Shown one piece after another: positions 17,691-25,676 of a stretch of 64,000 nucleotides of DNA. Position 1 is the stretch's first letter. The number at the start of each line of letters is the position of its first letter. The translations under genes and the position numbers were made by a program. Below the pieces are notes generated by a model. It saw only the letters and a program-made list of their open reading frames with translations, was not told where the DNA came from and ran no database searches. Origin of the DNA: Aquabacter sp040049275 (GTDB lineage: Bacteria; Pseudomonadota; Alphaproteobacteria; Rhizobiales; Xanthobacteraceae); NCBI RefSeq assembly GCF_040049275.1, contig NZ_JBDZDT010000009.1, positions 62,001-126,000 of the forward strand, given 5' to 3'.

Positions 17691-18833
17691 TTACGCCGCC
17701 CGCGCCTGCTCCAGGAAGTCGCGCACGCTTGCAGCATCCACATCCTTGGCGATGAACGCCTTGCCGATGCCATGCACGAGGATGAAGGTCAGCGCGCCCC
17801 GGCTCACTTTCTTGTCCTGGGCGATCAGCGTCATCAGGCCGTCAGTGTCCGGCAGGTCGCCTGGCACGTCGGCGATGCGGGTGGGAAGGCCCATGGCCTC
17901 CAGGTGCCGCGCCGCGCGCACCGCGTCCTGGCCCGAGCACAGCCCCTGCCGCGCCGAATAGGCGAAGGCGAGGCACATGCCGATGGAGACCGCCTCGCCG
18001 TGCAGCAGCCGGTCGGAGAAGCCGGCACCGGCTTCCAGCGCATGGCCGAAGGTGTGGCCGAGATTGAGCAGGGCCCGGTCGCCGGTCTCCTTCTCGTCGC
18101 GCGCGACCACGGCGGCCTTCGCCATGCAGCTCGCCGCCACCGCCTCGGCGCGGGCCTCGCCGCCGGAGATCACCTCCCGGCCCTTGGATTCCAGCCAGGA
18201 GAACAGCGCCTCGTCGCCGAGAAGCCCGTATTTGGCCACTTCCGCATAGCCCGACCGCAACTCGCGTGCCGGCAAAGTATCCAGCGCGGCGGTGTCCGCC
18301 ACCACCAGGACCGGCTGGTGGAAGGCGCCCACAAGGTTCTTGCCCTGGGGGGAATTGATGCCGGTCTTGCCGCCCACGGAGGAATCCACCTGCGCCAGCA
18401 AAGAGGTGGGCGCCTGCACCACGTCGATGCCCCGGCGCACCACGGAGGCGGCAAAGCCCGCCAGATCCCCGACGACGCCGCCGCCCAGCGCCAGCACCAG
18501 ATCGCGCCGCTCGACGCGGGCGGCGATCAGGCCTTCCGTCACCTGTTCGAGGCCGGCATAGGATTTGGTCTTCTCGCCCGGCGCCACGATGACGTTCGAG
18601 GCGGCGATGCCCGCCTCCCGCAGCGACGTCTCCACCGTGGCGAGATGGCGCTCCGCCACGTTCCGATCGGTGACCACCGCCACGCGCGCCCCTGGCCGCA
18701 GCGCCGCGATGCGCGCGCCGATGCCGGAGAGGAGGCCCGCGCCGATGGCGATGTCATAGGGCCGCCCGGCCAAGTCCACGCGCACAATGCGCGCGCCGGC
18801 TTCGGGAGCGGGAAGAGGCGATGCCGCCGGCAT
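17691..18833 (-). CDS. aroB: 3-dehydroquinate synthase AroB
   Basis: Converts DAHP to 3-dehydroquinate, the second step of the shikimate pathway, with NAD and a divalent metal. 380 residues. Visible are the NAD-binding stretch LALGGGVVGDLAGFAASVVRRG, the substrate region PTSLLAQVDSSVGGKTGIN near residues 138-156, and metal ligands in LNLGHTFGHALEAG near 255-268 and the LLHGEAVSIGM stretch. aroK lies 12 bases upstream on the same strand, giving an aroK-aroB unit, the standard order next to xerD in Rhizobiales. Confidence 0.97.
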   Translation of the reverse strand: MPAASPLPAPEAGARIVRVDLAGRPYDIAIGAGLLSGIGARIAALRPGARVAVVTDRNVAERHLATVETSLREAGIAASNVIVAPGEKTKSYAGLEQVTEGLIAARVERRDLVLALGGGVVGDLAGFAASVVRRGIDVVQAPTSLLAQVDSSVGGKTGINSPQGKNLVGAFHQPVLVVADTAALDTLPARELRSGYAEVAKYGLLGDEALFSWLESKGREVISGGEARAEAVAASCMAKAAVVARDEKETGDRALLNLGHTFGHALEAGAGFSDRLLHGEAVSIGMCLAFAYSARQGLCSGQDAVRAARHLEAMGLPTRIADVPGDLPDTDGLMTLIAQDKKVSRGALTFILVHGIGKAFIAKDVDAASVRDFLEQARAA

Positions 18834-18845
18834 GGTCAGAAATCC

Positions 18846-19442
18846 TCAGGTCAAGGTGGCGAGGTGGCGGGTCGCGGAGGCGATCACCTCCTCCACCACC
18901 ATGTCGTGCAGCACGTCGCGCGAATCCACCGCCACGTCGGCGAGCGCATAGACATGCTCGCGCGCGGCCAAAAGGGTGGCGAGCCGCTCGGCGGCATCCC
19001 CCGCCGCAAGGAGCGGGCGGTCATTGCGCTTCTTCACCCGGCGCAGCAGGGTCGGAAGGTCGGCCCGCAGCCAGATGGAGATGCCGCCTGCTTTCACCGC
19101 CGCGCGGGTGTCCTCGTTCATGAAGGCGCCGCCGCCGGTGGCGATCACGTTGGGGGCGCCCTGGATGAGGCGGGCCATCACCCGTTTCTCGCCCAGCCGG
19201 AACTCCGCCTCGCCCCGGCTGGAGAAGATTTCCGGAATAGTCATCCCGGCCGCCTTCTCGATCTCGTCATCGGCATCGAAGAAAGGCAGGGACAGGCGCT
19301 TGGCAAGGCGGCGGCCCACGGAGGATTTGCCCGCACCCGGCATGCCCACCAGCACCAGCGCGCGCTTTCCGAGGCGCGCCCGCAGCCCCTCGGCCGCGGC
19401 GTCAAATGCCTCCGTTGCGTCCTCGCCACCCACCTGCTTCAT
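18846..19442 (-). CDS. aroK: shikimate kinase AroK
   Basis: Phosphorylates shikimate with ATP. 198 residues from the ATG at 19442; the open frame extends further upstream, but that stretch lies in the divergent intergenic region and does not resemble the family. The Walker A GMPGAGKSSVGRRLA lies near residues 32-46, the substrate-binding FFDADDEIE near 57-65, and IATGGGAFMN near 103-112. First gene of the aroK-aroB unit and divergent from the small membrane gene and xerD. Confidence 0.95.
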   Translation of the reverse strand: MKQVGGEDATEAFDAAAEGLRARLGKRALVLVGMPGAGKSSVGRRLAKRLSLPFFDADDEIEKAAGMTIPEIFSSRGEAEFRLGEKRVMARLIQGAPNVIATGGGAFMNEDTRAAVKAGGISIWLRADLPTLLRRVKKRNDRPLLAAGDAAERLATLLAAREHVYALADVAVDSRDVLHDMVVEEVIASATRHLATLT

Positions 19443-19581
19443 CCTTCCGCGGGTGAAAGCCCGCAAATATGTCGCAACGCCAGTAGCATCGCCCTCGCCG
19501 GGCGGCAATCCGGTTGAAAGCGGCGCGGCGGCGTGCGACGTGTGGCAAACGTCCCGCCAGCGCTGATTCGGGCAAGATAAA

Positions 19582-19725
19582 GTGGCCAGCCTCATTCGCC
19601 TTCTCGTGGTCATCGCCATCCTCGCGGGCTGCGTCTATGGCGGCGCGTGGTGGCTCGCCACCAAGGTGCAGCCGGTGGCGCGCGACGTCACCTTCACCGT
19701 GCCCAACGACAAGTTCAGCAAATGA
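19582..19725 (+). CDS. 47-residue single-pass membrane protein upstream of xerD
   Basis: Starts with GTG at 19582 and reads as one hydrophobic helix (residues about 4-24, LIRLLVVIAILAGC then WW) followed by a polar tail ending FTVPNDKFSK. The cysteine after the helix (LAGC) resembles a lipobox but the spacing is unproven. Its stop overlaps the xerD ATG as ATGA, so it is probably translated and coupled to xerD. I recall short unnamed proteins at this place in other Rhizobiales, sometimes misnamed histidine kinase. Function unknown. Confidence 0.6.
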   Translation: MASLIRLLVVIAILAGCVYGGAWWLATKVQPVARDVTFTVPNDKFSK

Positions 19726-20645
19726 GCGCGGCAGGGCCTCTCGCTCTGTTCCTCGACATGCAGGCGGTGGAACGGGGCGCGAGCCGCAACACGCTGGACG
19801 CCTATCGCCGCGACCTTGAGGATCTGGCCGCCTTCCTCGCCGGACGGGGCGAAGCGGTGCTCACCGCCGGAACGCCCGTGCTGCGCGCCTATCTCGCGGA
19901 CCTCACCGAACGCGGCTTCAAATCCACCACCGTCGCGCGGCGCCTCTCGGCCGTCCGCCAGCTCTACCGTTTCCTTTATGCCGAGGGCCACCGCGGCGAT
20001 GACCCCGCCGCGGTGCTGGAAGGCCCGAAGCGCGGGCGGCCCTTGCCCAAGGTGATGACGGTGGACGACGTGAACCGGCTCATCGAGACCGCCCATGCCC
20101 GCGCCGCCGAAGCCGGAAAGCCCGGCGAGAAGCTGCGGCGGCTGCGCGTGGTGTGCATCGTCGAGATGCTCTACGCCACCGGCCTGCGCATTTCCGAGCT
20201 TGCAGCCCTGCCGGCCAGCGCCGCCCGCACCCGCGCGGACGCCATTATCGTCACCGGCAAGGGCGGCAAGGAAAGGCTGGTGCCGCTGGGCACCGCCGCC
20301 AAGGCCGCCATGGCGGCCTATCTGGACGCCCGAAGGGAAGCAGGGCTGGACGCCTCCAAATGGCTGTTCCCCTCATCGGGCGAGAGCGGCCACCTCACCC
20401 GCCAGCATGCGGCCCTGGACCTGAAGGACCTGGCGGCGGCCGCCGGCCTCGACCCGGCCTGCCTTTCCCCCCACGTGCTGCGTCACGCTTTCGCGAGCCA
20501 CCTGCTCGCCCACGGGGCGGATTTGCGCATCGTGCAGACCCTGCTGGGGCATGCGGACATCTCAACCACGCAGATTTACACCCATGTTCTGGACGAACGC
20601 CTCGCCGGCATGGTGCGGGATCTTCACCCGCTCTCCCGCGGGTAG
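19722..20645 (+). CDS. xerD: site-specific tyrosine recombinase XerD
   Basis: Resolves chromosome dimers at dif together with XerC during division. 307 residues from the ATG at 19722, the family length; the open frame extends 25 codons upstream but that part duplicates the small membrane gene region in another frame. The N-terminal SAM-like core-binding domain spans about 5-90. The catalytic set is visible: Arg in YATGLRISELA near 154, Lys in TGKGGKERLVP, HVLRHAFASHLL near 253-264, LLGHADISTTQIYTHV with His and Tyr near 276-291. Confidence 0.94.
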   Translation: MSAAGPLALFLDMQAVERGASRNTLDAYRRDLEDLAAFLAGRGEAVLTAGTPVLRAYLADLTERGFKSTTVARRLSAVRQLYRFLYAEGHRGDDPAAVLEGPKRGRPLPKVMTVDDVNRLIETAHARAAEAGKPGEKLRRLRVVCIVEMLYATGLRISELAALPASAARTRADAIIVTGKGGKERLVPLGTAAKAAMAAYLDARREAGLDASKWLFPSSGESGHLTRQHAALDLKDLAAAAGLDPACLSPHVLRHAFASHLLAHGADLRIVQTLLGHADISTTQIYTHVLDERLAGMVRDLHPLSRG

Positions 20646-20672
20646 ATGGGTGGGGAAATGCGCGGGCGCCCC

Positions 20673-20701
20673 TTTCATCGCGCGCCGCCCGCGCCTATAT
20701 T
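20673..20701 (+). promoter_or_regulatory. ssrA: possible sigma-70 promoter for ssrA
   Basis: TTTCAT at 20673-20678, 17-base spacer, TATATT at 20696-20701. Transcription would begin near 20708, just before the acceptor half of the tmRNA. Minus 10 is good, minus 35 weak. Confidence 0.45.
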
Positions 20702-20707
20702 CCTTGG

Positions 20708-21040
20708 GCCGGCGCAAGCTGGATATGGCGATAAACGGTTGTCGTAATAAGCCTTTCGGACCCGGGGGCAGTACCCGGCGCCTCCACCAAAGCCCATCCC
20801 TCCTTCGGGGGAGATGGGCTCCGGCGGGGGCGAAATAGGATCGACGAGGGTGTAAAGGGCTTTCTTTCGCTCGGCATGGTTCCGCCGATATCGGGCCGAC
20901 CTATAGTTGCGAATGACAACTATGCTCCGGTTGCTCTGGCCGCGTGAGCGGTTTGACGATCGAAATCAAAGTCCTACCGGGTAGCACTGGATAGGCGGGG
21001 TTCGGAGGCACCTGGCAACAGAAGCCTCCACTTCCTTTCG
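20708..21040 (+). ncRNA. ssrA: transfer-messenger RNA, circularly permuted two-piece form
   Basis: Rescues stalled ribosomes. The acceptor half comes first and ends CGCCTCC-A-CCA at 20789, with CCA encoded and a CCGGG/CCCGG T-arm stem at about 20762-20778. A processed spacer hairpin (GCCCATC/GATGGGC, about 20791-20820) follows. The coding half starts GGGGGCG at 20826; those seven bases pair fully with CGCCTCC, one G-U included, to form the acceptor stem. AAAGGGCTT in the coding half pairs with AAGCCTTT upstream of the acceptor. The tag frame at 20909-20947 reads ANDNYAPVALAA then TGA. This is the alphaproteobacterial arrangement. Both outer ends are approximate. sspB, the adaptor for tagged proteins, follows at 21150. 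Confidence 0.92.
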
Positions 21041-21149
21041 GGCCGGCCGGACCTTGAGGGAAGGGGGTCCAAGCCTCCCTGTCCGTTCTCTGAGGGTCCT
21101 TATTCATCACCCTCTGTTCGGTTGGGGACCAAGCCGGTTGCGGGCGATT

Positions 21150-21758
21150 ATGGCTTCGACGGATCACATCAGATACGACCTTCTGGCGCAGGAAGCCCTG
21201 CGCGGCGTGGTGCGGCGCGTGCTGACCGACGTGGCGCGCGATGGCCTGCCGGGAGACCACCATTTCTTCGTGGCGTTCGATACCCGCGCCCCCGGCGTGC
21301 GGCTGTCCCAGCGCATGCGGGAGAAATACCCCGAGGAGATGACCATCGTCCTCCAGCACCAGTTCTGGGACCTGGACGTGACCGAGAATTCCTTCGAGGT
21401 GGGCCTCTCCTTCGGCGGCATCCCCGAGCGCCTGCTGGTGCCCTTCTCCGCTTTGAAGGGCTTTTTCGACCCTTCCGTGAAGTTCGGCCTCCAGTTCGAG
21501 CTGGCCGAGACCGACGAGGCCGGCCAGCCGATCCCCGCCGGCGACAAGGCCCAGACCCCGGCTCTGAGCACGGTCCTGCCCGGGCGCCCTGTGGTTCGCG
21601 GCGCGGCTTCCGAGCCGGCGGTGGCGAGCGGCACGGGCAAGGCTTCGAACACCGATGCGGCGGACGACAAGGCGGAGCCCGAAAAGGCGCCGACCAATGA
21701 CGAGGCCCGGCCCGGCGGCGCTGAGGTTGTGCGCCTTGATGTGTTCCGCAAGAAATAA
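21150..21758 (+). CDS. sspB: SspB-family ClpXP adaptor protein
   Basis: 202 residues from the ATG at 21150. The folded part is residues about 5-120 (DHIRYDLLAQEALRGVVR, HHFFVAFDT, QFWDLDVTENSFEVGLSF), typical of alphaproteobacterial SspB, which recognises ssrA-tagged substrates. A low-complexity linker follows, and a short C-terminal motif VVRLDVFRKK matches the ClpX-binding tail of SspB proteins. It lies about 110 bases after the tmRNA gene, so the tag and its adaptor are neighbours. Adaptor function is by family analogy. Confidence 0.9.
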   Translation: MASTDHIRYDLLAQEALRGVVRRVLTDVARDGLPGDHHFFVAFDTRAPGVRLSQRMREKYPEEMTIVLQHQFWDLDVTENSFEVGLSFGGIPERLLVPFSALKGFFDPSVKFGLQFELAETDEAGQPIPAGDKAQTPALSTVLPGRPVVRGAASEPAVASGTGKASNTDAADDKAEPEKAPTNDEARPGGAEVVRLDVFRKK

Positions 21759-21778
21759 GGCCTTGCCGGACCGTTCCC

Positions 21779-23032
21779 ATGCCGGGTGAATGCGATGTTG
21801 CGGTCATCGGCGCGGGCGCCGCGGGGCTTTCGGCCGGCCGCGCCCTGCGCGAGGCGGGCGCCAGTTTCGTGGTGCTGGAAGCCTCGAGCCGCACCGGCGG
21901 ACGCGCATTCACCGACACAACCACGTTCGGCCAGCCCTGGGATCTCGGCTGCCACTGGCTCCATTCGGCGGATGTGAACCCCTTCGTCGCCATCGCGGAC
22001 CAACTCGGCTTCACCTATCGCAAGGACTATACGCGTCTCGTGCGCAATCTCTGGCGCGGCGGGCGCTGGGCTGCGGCGGAAGAGGCGGACGCCGCCTATG
22101 CGGCCGTCAACCGCGGCTTCGATGAGGTGGAGGCAGCCGGCGCGGACGGCCGCGACGTCGCAGCCAGCGAGGTCCTTTCCGATGCCGGCCAATGGAATGC
22201 CCTGGTGCGCCATTGGCTCGCCCTCATGACGGCAAGCTCCCCGCAGCATGTCTCGACCAAGGATTTCGCCGCTTATGCGGGCACCGAGTACAACTGGCCG
22301 GTGCTGGACGGCTATGGCGCCCTGGTGCGCGCCTATGGCGCCGACGTGCCGGTGACGCTGGATTGCCCGGTTTCCCGCATCGACTGGTCCGGCCCGCGCC
22401 TGCGCCTCGTCACGCCGAAGGGGGACGTGAGCGCCTGTGCCGTCATCGTCACCGTATCAACAGCCGTAATTGCGGACGGACGCCTTGCCTTCACGCCCGC
22501 TTTGCCGGCGGATCTCGGCGAGGCTTTCTCCTCCCTCACCCTGGGCGTCGCGGAGAAGGTGGCCATCGGCTTCGACCGCGACGTGTTCGGCTACAGCGAA
22601 CGCACCGGCGTCAGCGTCTATGAGGCCAGCCGCACCCCGGTCAATTTCCAGATTCTTCCAGGCCCCCGCCCCGTCGCCGTGGGCCATACGGCGGGCGATG
22701 CCGCCAAGGCCATGCTGGAAGAGGGCGACGAGGCCATGGCAGACGTCGTGCTTTCCGCACTCACCGACGCATTCGGCGCCGATATCCGGCAGCACGTCAC
22801 CGCCGTGCGCGCCACCAATTGGGCGGGCGATCCCTTCATCGGCGGCGGCTATTCCTGCGCCCTGCCAGGCAAGGCCCATGTGCGGGCGCGCCTTCTGGAA
22901 CCGCTGGCCAATCGCATCTTTTTTGCCGGCGAAGCGGTTTCCGCGCACGACTTCTCAACCTGCCATGGCGCGCATTTGTCCGGCCTTGCCGCAGCGCGGC
23001 GCAGCCTCGCGCTTCTGGATCAGGCCGCCTGA
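21779..23032 (+). CDS. FAD-dependent amine oxidase-like protein
   Basis: 417 residues. The N-terminal dinucleotide-binding motif VIGAGAAGLSAGRALREAG runs from about residue 7, followed by VVLEASSRTGGRAFTD, the flavin-monoamine-oxidase signature. The C-terminal FFAGEAVSAHDFSTCHGAHLSG matches the second FAD-contact region. No signal peptide. Substrates could be amines, polyamines or carotenoid-like compounds; this cannot be decided. It lies 20 bases after sspB and its stop overlaps the folA start, so it is likely co-transcribed with folA. Confidence 0.85.
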   Translation: MPGECDVAVIGAGAAGLSAGRALREAGASFVVLEASSRTGGRAFTDTTTFGQPWDLGCHWLHSADVNPFVAIADQLGFTYRKDYTRLVRNLWRGGRWAAAEEADAAYAAVNRGFDEVEAAGADGRDVAASEVLSDAGQWNALVRHWLALMTASSPQHVSTKDFAAYAGTEYNWPVLDGYGALVRAYGADVPVTLDCPVSRIDWSGPRLRLVTPKGDVSACAVIVTVSTAVIADGRLAFTPALPADLGEAFSSLTLGVAEKVAIGFDRDVFGYSERTGVSVYEASRTPVNFQILPGPRPVAVGHTAGDAAKAMLEEGDEAMADVVLSALTDAFGADIRQHVTAVRATNWAGDPFIGGGYSCALPGKAHVRARLLEPLANRIFFAGEAVSAHDFSTCHGAHLSGLAAARRSLALLDQAA

Positions 23033-23547
23033 TGCCCCCGCTCGCCCATATCGTCGCCATTGCCGAGAACGGCGTCATCGGCCGGGCGCAGAGCCTGCCC
23101 TTCCGCCTGCCCTCGGACCTGAAGCGGTTCAAGGCGCTGACTTGGGGCAAGCCCATTTTCATGGGCCGCCAGACCTTCCTCTCCATCGGCCGGCCCTTGC
23201 CGGGGCGTATCTCCGTGGTGGTGAGCACGGACCCTGCCTTCACCCCGCCGGAGGGCGTCCGCCTCGGCCGCACGCTGGAGGAGGCGCTGTCGGTGGCGGA
23301 AGGCGCCATGGCCGAGATGGAAGCCGGCGAAGTAATGGTCATTGGCGGCCGGCGCGTCTTTGCCGAGACGCTGCCCTTCACGCGGACCGTTCATCTCACG
23401 GAAGTCCACATGGCGCCCGAGGGCGACGTGACGCTTCCGCCTTATGATCCGGCGGTCTGGCGTGAGGTGGCCCGCGAAGGCCCCCAGCAAGGGCCGGGAG
23501 ACGAGGCCCCCTTCACCTATGTCACGCTGGAGCGGCGGCCGGAGTAG
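23032..23547 (+). CDS. folA: dihydrofolate reductase
   Basis: Reduces dihydrofolate to tetrahydrofolate with NADPH. 171 residues, family norm about 160. The start AHIVAIAENGVIGRAQSLPFRLPSDL carries the conserved substrate-loop pattern (Asp in PSDLKRF near residue 27), then KPIFMGRQTF near 42-51, LPGRISVVVS near 58-67 and the NADPH site VMVIGGRRVFAETL near 103-116. The ATG at 23032 overlaps the preceding flavoprotein stop. No thymidylate synthase gene is nearby, although thyA is a frequent partner. Confidence 0.95.
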   Translation: MPPLAHIVAIAENGVIGRAQSLPFRLPSDLKRFKALTWGKPIFMGRQTFLSIGRPLPGRISVVVSTDPAFTPPEGVRLGRTLEEALSVAEGAMAEMEAGEVMVIGGRRVFAETLPFTRTVHLTEVHMAPEGDVTLPPYDPAVWREVAREGPQQGPGDEAPFTYVTLERRPE

Positions 23548-23565
23548 CGCGGCCCGAGCACCGGC

Positions 23566-24021
23566 TCATCCGGCCGAAAGCGGCTCAAGCAAGGCTGCTG
23601 CCTTGCGGACCACGTCCGCGAGCCCCCGCGTGGTGGGGAGCGCGGCCACCTCTTCCGGCAGGAACCAGCCGATTTCGGTCGCTTCCGGGCCCGGCGCCGG
23701 CTCGTTGGCGCGCCACAGAGCGGCATGGGCGATGACCACGAAATGGCTCGAAAGCGCGCCGGCATCGTCGTGGGAGATGAAGTCCAGAACCGCCGCGACG
23801 CCCAGCACCTCAGCCTCGACGCCCACTTCCTCCATCACCTCCCGGACGGCGGCCTCGGCCACGGTCTCGCCGGGCTCCACCCGCCCGCCGGGCAGGCTCC
23901 ACAGGCCGAGGCCCGGATTGAAGCCGCGCTTGGCGAGCAGAACGCGGGGACCGCGGAACACCGCCGCGCTCGCCGCCAGGGTCGCCCGCACCGCCGGTGC
24001 CGCCTTGTCCGTCTGCGCCAT
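23566..24021 (-). CDS. Nudix hydrolase
   Basis: 151 residues with the complete Nudix box near residues 46-68: GRVEPGETVAEAAVREVMEEVG, that is G-x5-E-x7-REVMEE-x-G. The preceding GLWSLPGG and the strand pattern are those of ADP-ribose pyrophosphatase or MutT-like enzymes; the exact substrate is not readable. It converges on folA with an 18-base gap and is divergent from the HD hydrolase gene. Confidence 0.88.
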   Translation of the reverse strand: MAQTDKAAPAVRATLAASAAVFRGPRVLLAKRGFNPGLGLWSLPGGRVEPGETVAEAAVREVMEEVGVEAEVLGVAAVLDFISHDDAGALSSHFVVIAHAALWRANEPAPGPEATEIGWFLPEEVAALPTTRGLADVVRKAAALLEPLSAG

Positions 24022-24095
24022 GCCTCACCTGTTCCACCTTGTGCTCGCGTGCCGTCACCTTACCCTTGCGTGCTGAAACGAACACGCGATTCGTG

Positions 24096-24728
24096 ATGCT
24101 GACGCCCAAGATGCCGACCCGGACCAAGGCCGAACCCGCGCGACCTCCGCGCGCCTGGCAGCGCATGCTTTCCGGGCGGCGGCTGGACCTGCTCGACCCC
24201 TCCCCGTTCGACGTGGAGATCGAGGACATCGCCCACGGCCTCGCCCGCGTGGCGCGCTGGAACGGCCAGACCAGCGGCGAGAACATCTTCTCCGTCGCCC
24301 AGCACGCTCTGCTGGTGGAGCGGCTCGCCCGGCGCGCGGCGCCGGACATCGACCATCGCTGGCGGCTCGCCGTGCTGCTGCATGATGCCCCCGAATACGT
24401 GATCGGCGACATGATCTCGCCGTTCAAGACGGTGCTCGGCGGCGACTACAAGGCAGTGGAGGCGCGTCTGCTCACCGCCATCAGCCTGCGCTTCGGCCTC
24501 CCCGCCGTGTGGCCGGACGCGCTGGTGAAGATCGTGAAGGCGGCCGACCATTCCTCCGCCTATCTGGAAGCGACGCGGCTCGCGGGCTTCGGCACCGAGG
24601 AGGCCCGGCGCTTCTTCGGCCGTCCGATTCGCCTCGATCCCGCCGTGGAAAAGGACTATCTCACCCCCTGGACGGCGGAAGCGGCCAAGAGCCGCTTTCT
24701 CGCGCGTTTCGAGGAGCTTGTGCCATGA
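24096..24728 (+). CDS. HD-domain hydrolase (YfbR-like)
   Basis: 210 residues from the ATG at 24096; another ATG at 24111 is possible. The metal-binding HD signature is visible: VAQHALLVERL near residues 67-77 and LLHDAPEYVIGDM near 93-105, with a further Asp in KAADHSSAYLEATR. The pattern resembles YfbR-type 5'-deoxynucleotidases and related alphaproteobacterial HD proteins. Its stop overlaps the ATG of the tyrosine phosphatase gene, so the two are coupled. Nucleotide hydrolysis is an inference. Confidence 0.82.
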   Translation: MLTPKMPTRTKAEPARPPRAWQRMLSGRRLDLLDPSPFDVEIEDIAHGLARVARWNGQTSGENIFSVAQHALLVERLARRAAPDIDHRWRLAVLLHDAPEYVIGDMISPFKTVLGGDYKAVEARLLTAISLRFGLPAVWPDALVKIVKAADHSSAYLEATRLAGFGTEEARRFFGRPIRLDPAVEKDYLTPWTAEAAKSRFLARFEELVP

Positions 24729-25231
24729 TCCATGTCTGCTCCCTCGCCCGGCTGCACGACACCGTCGAGATGACCGGCGCGCGCCACGTGATCACCCTGA
24801 TCAATGGCGACACCGTGCTCACGCGCCCCAGCAATGTGGATCCGACGAACCATCTGTTTCTCGGCATCAACGACATCGTCGAGGAGATCGAGGGCCTGGT
24901 GGCGCCGGGGGAAGCGCATCTGCACGAGCTTCTCGACTTCGTTCAGACATGGCCGCGCGAGGCGCCGCTGGTGATCCACTGCTTTGCCGGCATTTCCCGC
25001 TCCACGGCGGCGGCCTATGTGACCCTCTGCTCGCTTCTGCCGGACCGCGACGAGGCAGAACTCGCCTGGGAGCTTCGAAAGGCCTCCCCCACCGCGACAC
25101 CCAATGCGCGCATCGTGGCCCTGGCCGACGCGGCGCTCGGCCGGGACGGGCGCATGGTCAAGGCCATCGAGGCGATCGGGCGGGGCCGGGACGCGTTCGA
25201 GGGCGAGCCGTTCGGCCTGTCGCTGTCCTGA
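24725..25231 (+). CDS. protein tyrosine phosphatase-like protein
   Basis: 168 residues. The signature loop HCFAGISRST lies near residues 85-94, matching HCxxGxxRS with Cys86 and Arg92. The fold otherwise resembles small bacterial dual-specificity or tyrosine phosphatases; a possible general acid is the Asp in LGIND near residue 50. Starts with the ATG at 24725, overlapping the HD gene stop. It may act on a phosphoprotein or on a phosphorylated small molecule; no substrate can be named. The coupling to an HD phosphohydrolase suggests a shared pathway. Confidence 0.82.
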   Translation: MIHVCSLARLHDTVEMTGARHVITLINGDTVLTRPSNVDPTNHLFLGINDIVEEIEGLVAPGEAHLHELLDFVQTWPREAPLVIHCFAGISRSTAAAYVTLCSLLPDRDEAELAWELRKASPTATPNARIVALADAALGRDGRMVKAIEAIGRGRDAFEGEPFGLSLS

Positions 25232-25234
25232 CGG

Positions 25235-25597
25235 TCAGTCCAGCGGTGGGAACAGGTGGGTGCCCTCAGGCCCGAGCGGCAGAGGCTCGCTTCGCTCCAC
25301 CGCATCCAGCGGCAGCGGGGCGAAGAGGTGCGGGAAGAGGTCCCCGCCGCGGGACGGCTCCCATTTGAGCGCGTCGCCTAGCGCCGAGGTCCGCACAGTG
25401 ACGAGCAGAAGGTCCGCTCCGCCGGCAAAATGCCGCCGCGCGGTCTCCCCGACCTGGGCGGCTGTGGAGAAATGGATGTAGCCGTCCTTCAGGTCCACCG
25501 GCGCGCCGTCGAACCTGCCGGCCTGCAGCGCCCCTTCCCAAAGGGAGGCGGGGACGATCTTGTAGATGAAAGCGGGGGGCAGTGTCATGGCGTCCAT
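25235..25597 (-). CDS. DUF952 family protein
   Basis: 120 residues from the ATG at 25597, which has GAGGA seven bases upstream; a second ATG at 25588 has none. The sequence IYKIVPASLWEGALQAGRF, DGYIHFSTAAQVGETARRHF and the closing PEGTHLFPPL are typical of DUF952, a small cytoplasmic family whose fold resembles ADP-ribosyltransferases but whose activity is unknown. It converges tail to tail on the phosphatase gene with three bases between stops. Confidence 0.85.
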   Translation of the reverse strand: MDAMTLPPAFIYKIVPASLWEGALQAGRFDGAPVDLKDGYIHFSTAAQVGETARRHFAGGADLLLVTVRTSALGDALKWEPSRGGDLFPHLFAPLPLDAVERSEPLPLGPEGTHLFPPLD

Positions 25598-25650
25598 GTA
25601 GCGTCCTCGCGCACGCCGGGCCACGAAAGAAATCGCCTCCGATCTCTAAG

Positions 25651-25670
25651 GATTTAGTTCCTTTTAAATC
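25651..25670. promoter_or_regulatory. possible operator: inverted repeat GATTTA-8-TAAATC
   Basis: GATTTA (25651-25656) and TAAATC (25665-25670) form a perfect inverted repeat with an eight-base spacer, in an AT-rich island unlike the surrounding high-GC DNA. It lies directly upstream of the promoter proposed for the S24-type repressor, so it may be an autoregulatory site. Unproven. Confidence 0.4.
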
Positions 25671-25676
25671 GAGCGA

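Noticed and set aside
17682..19517. A 611-codon open frame antisense to aroB and aroK
   Set aside because: It lies over two certain genes in a GC-rich genome where antisense frames stay open; the sequence is His/Arg/Gly-rich and shows no domain.
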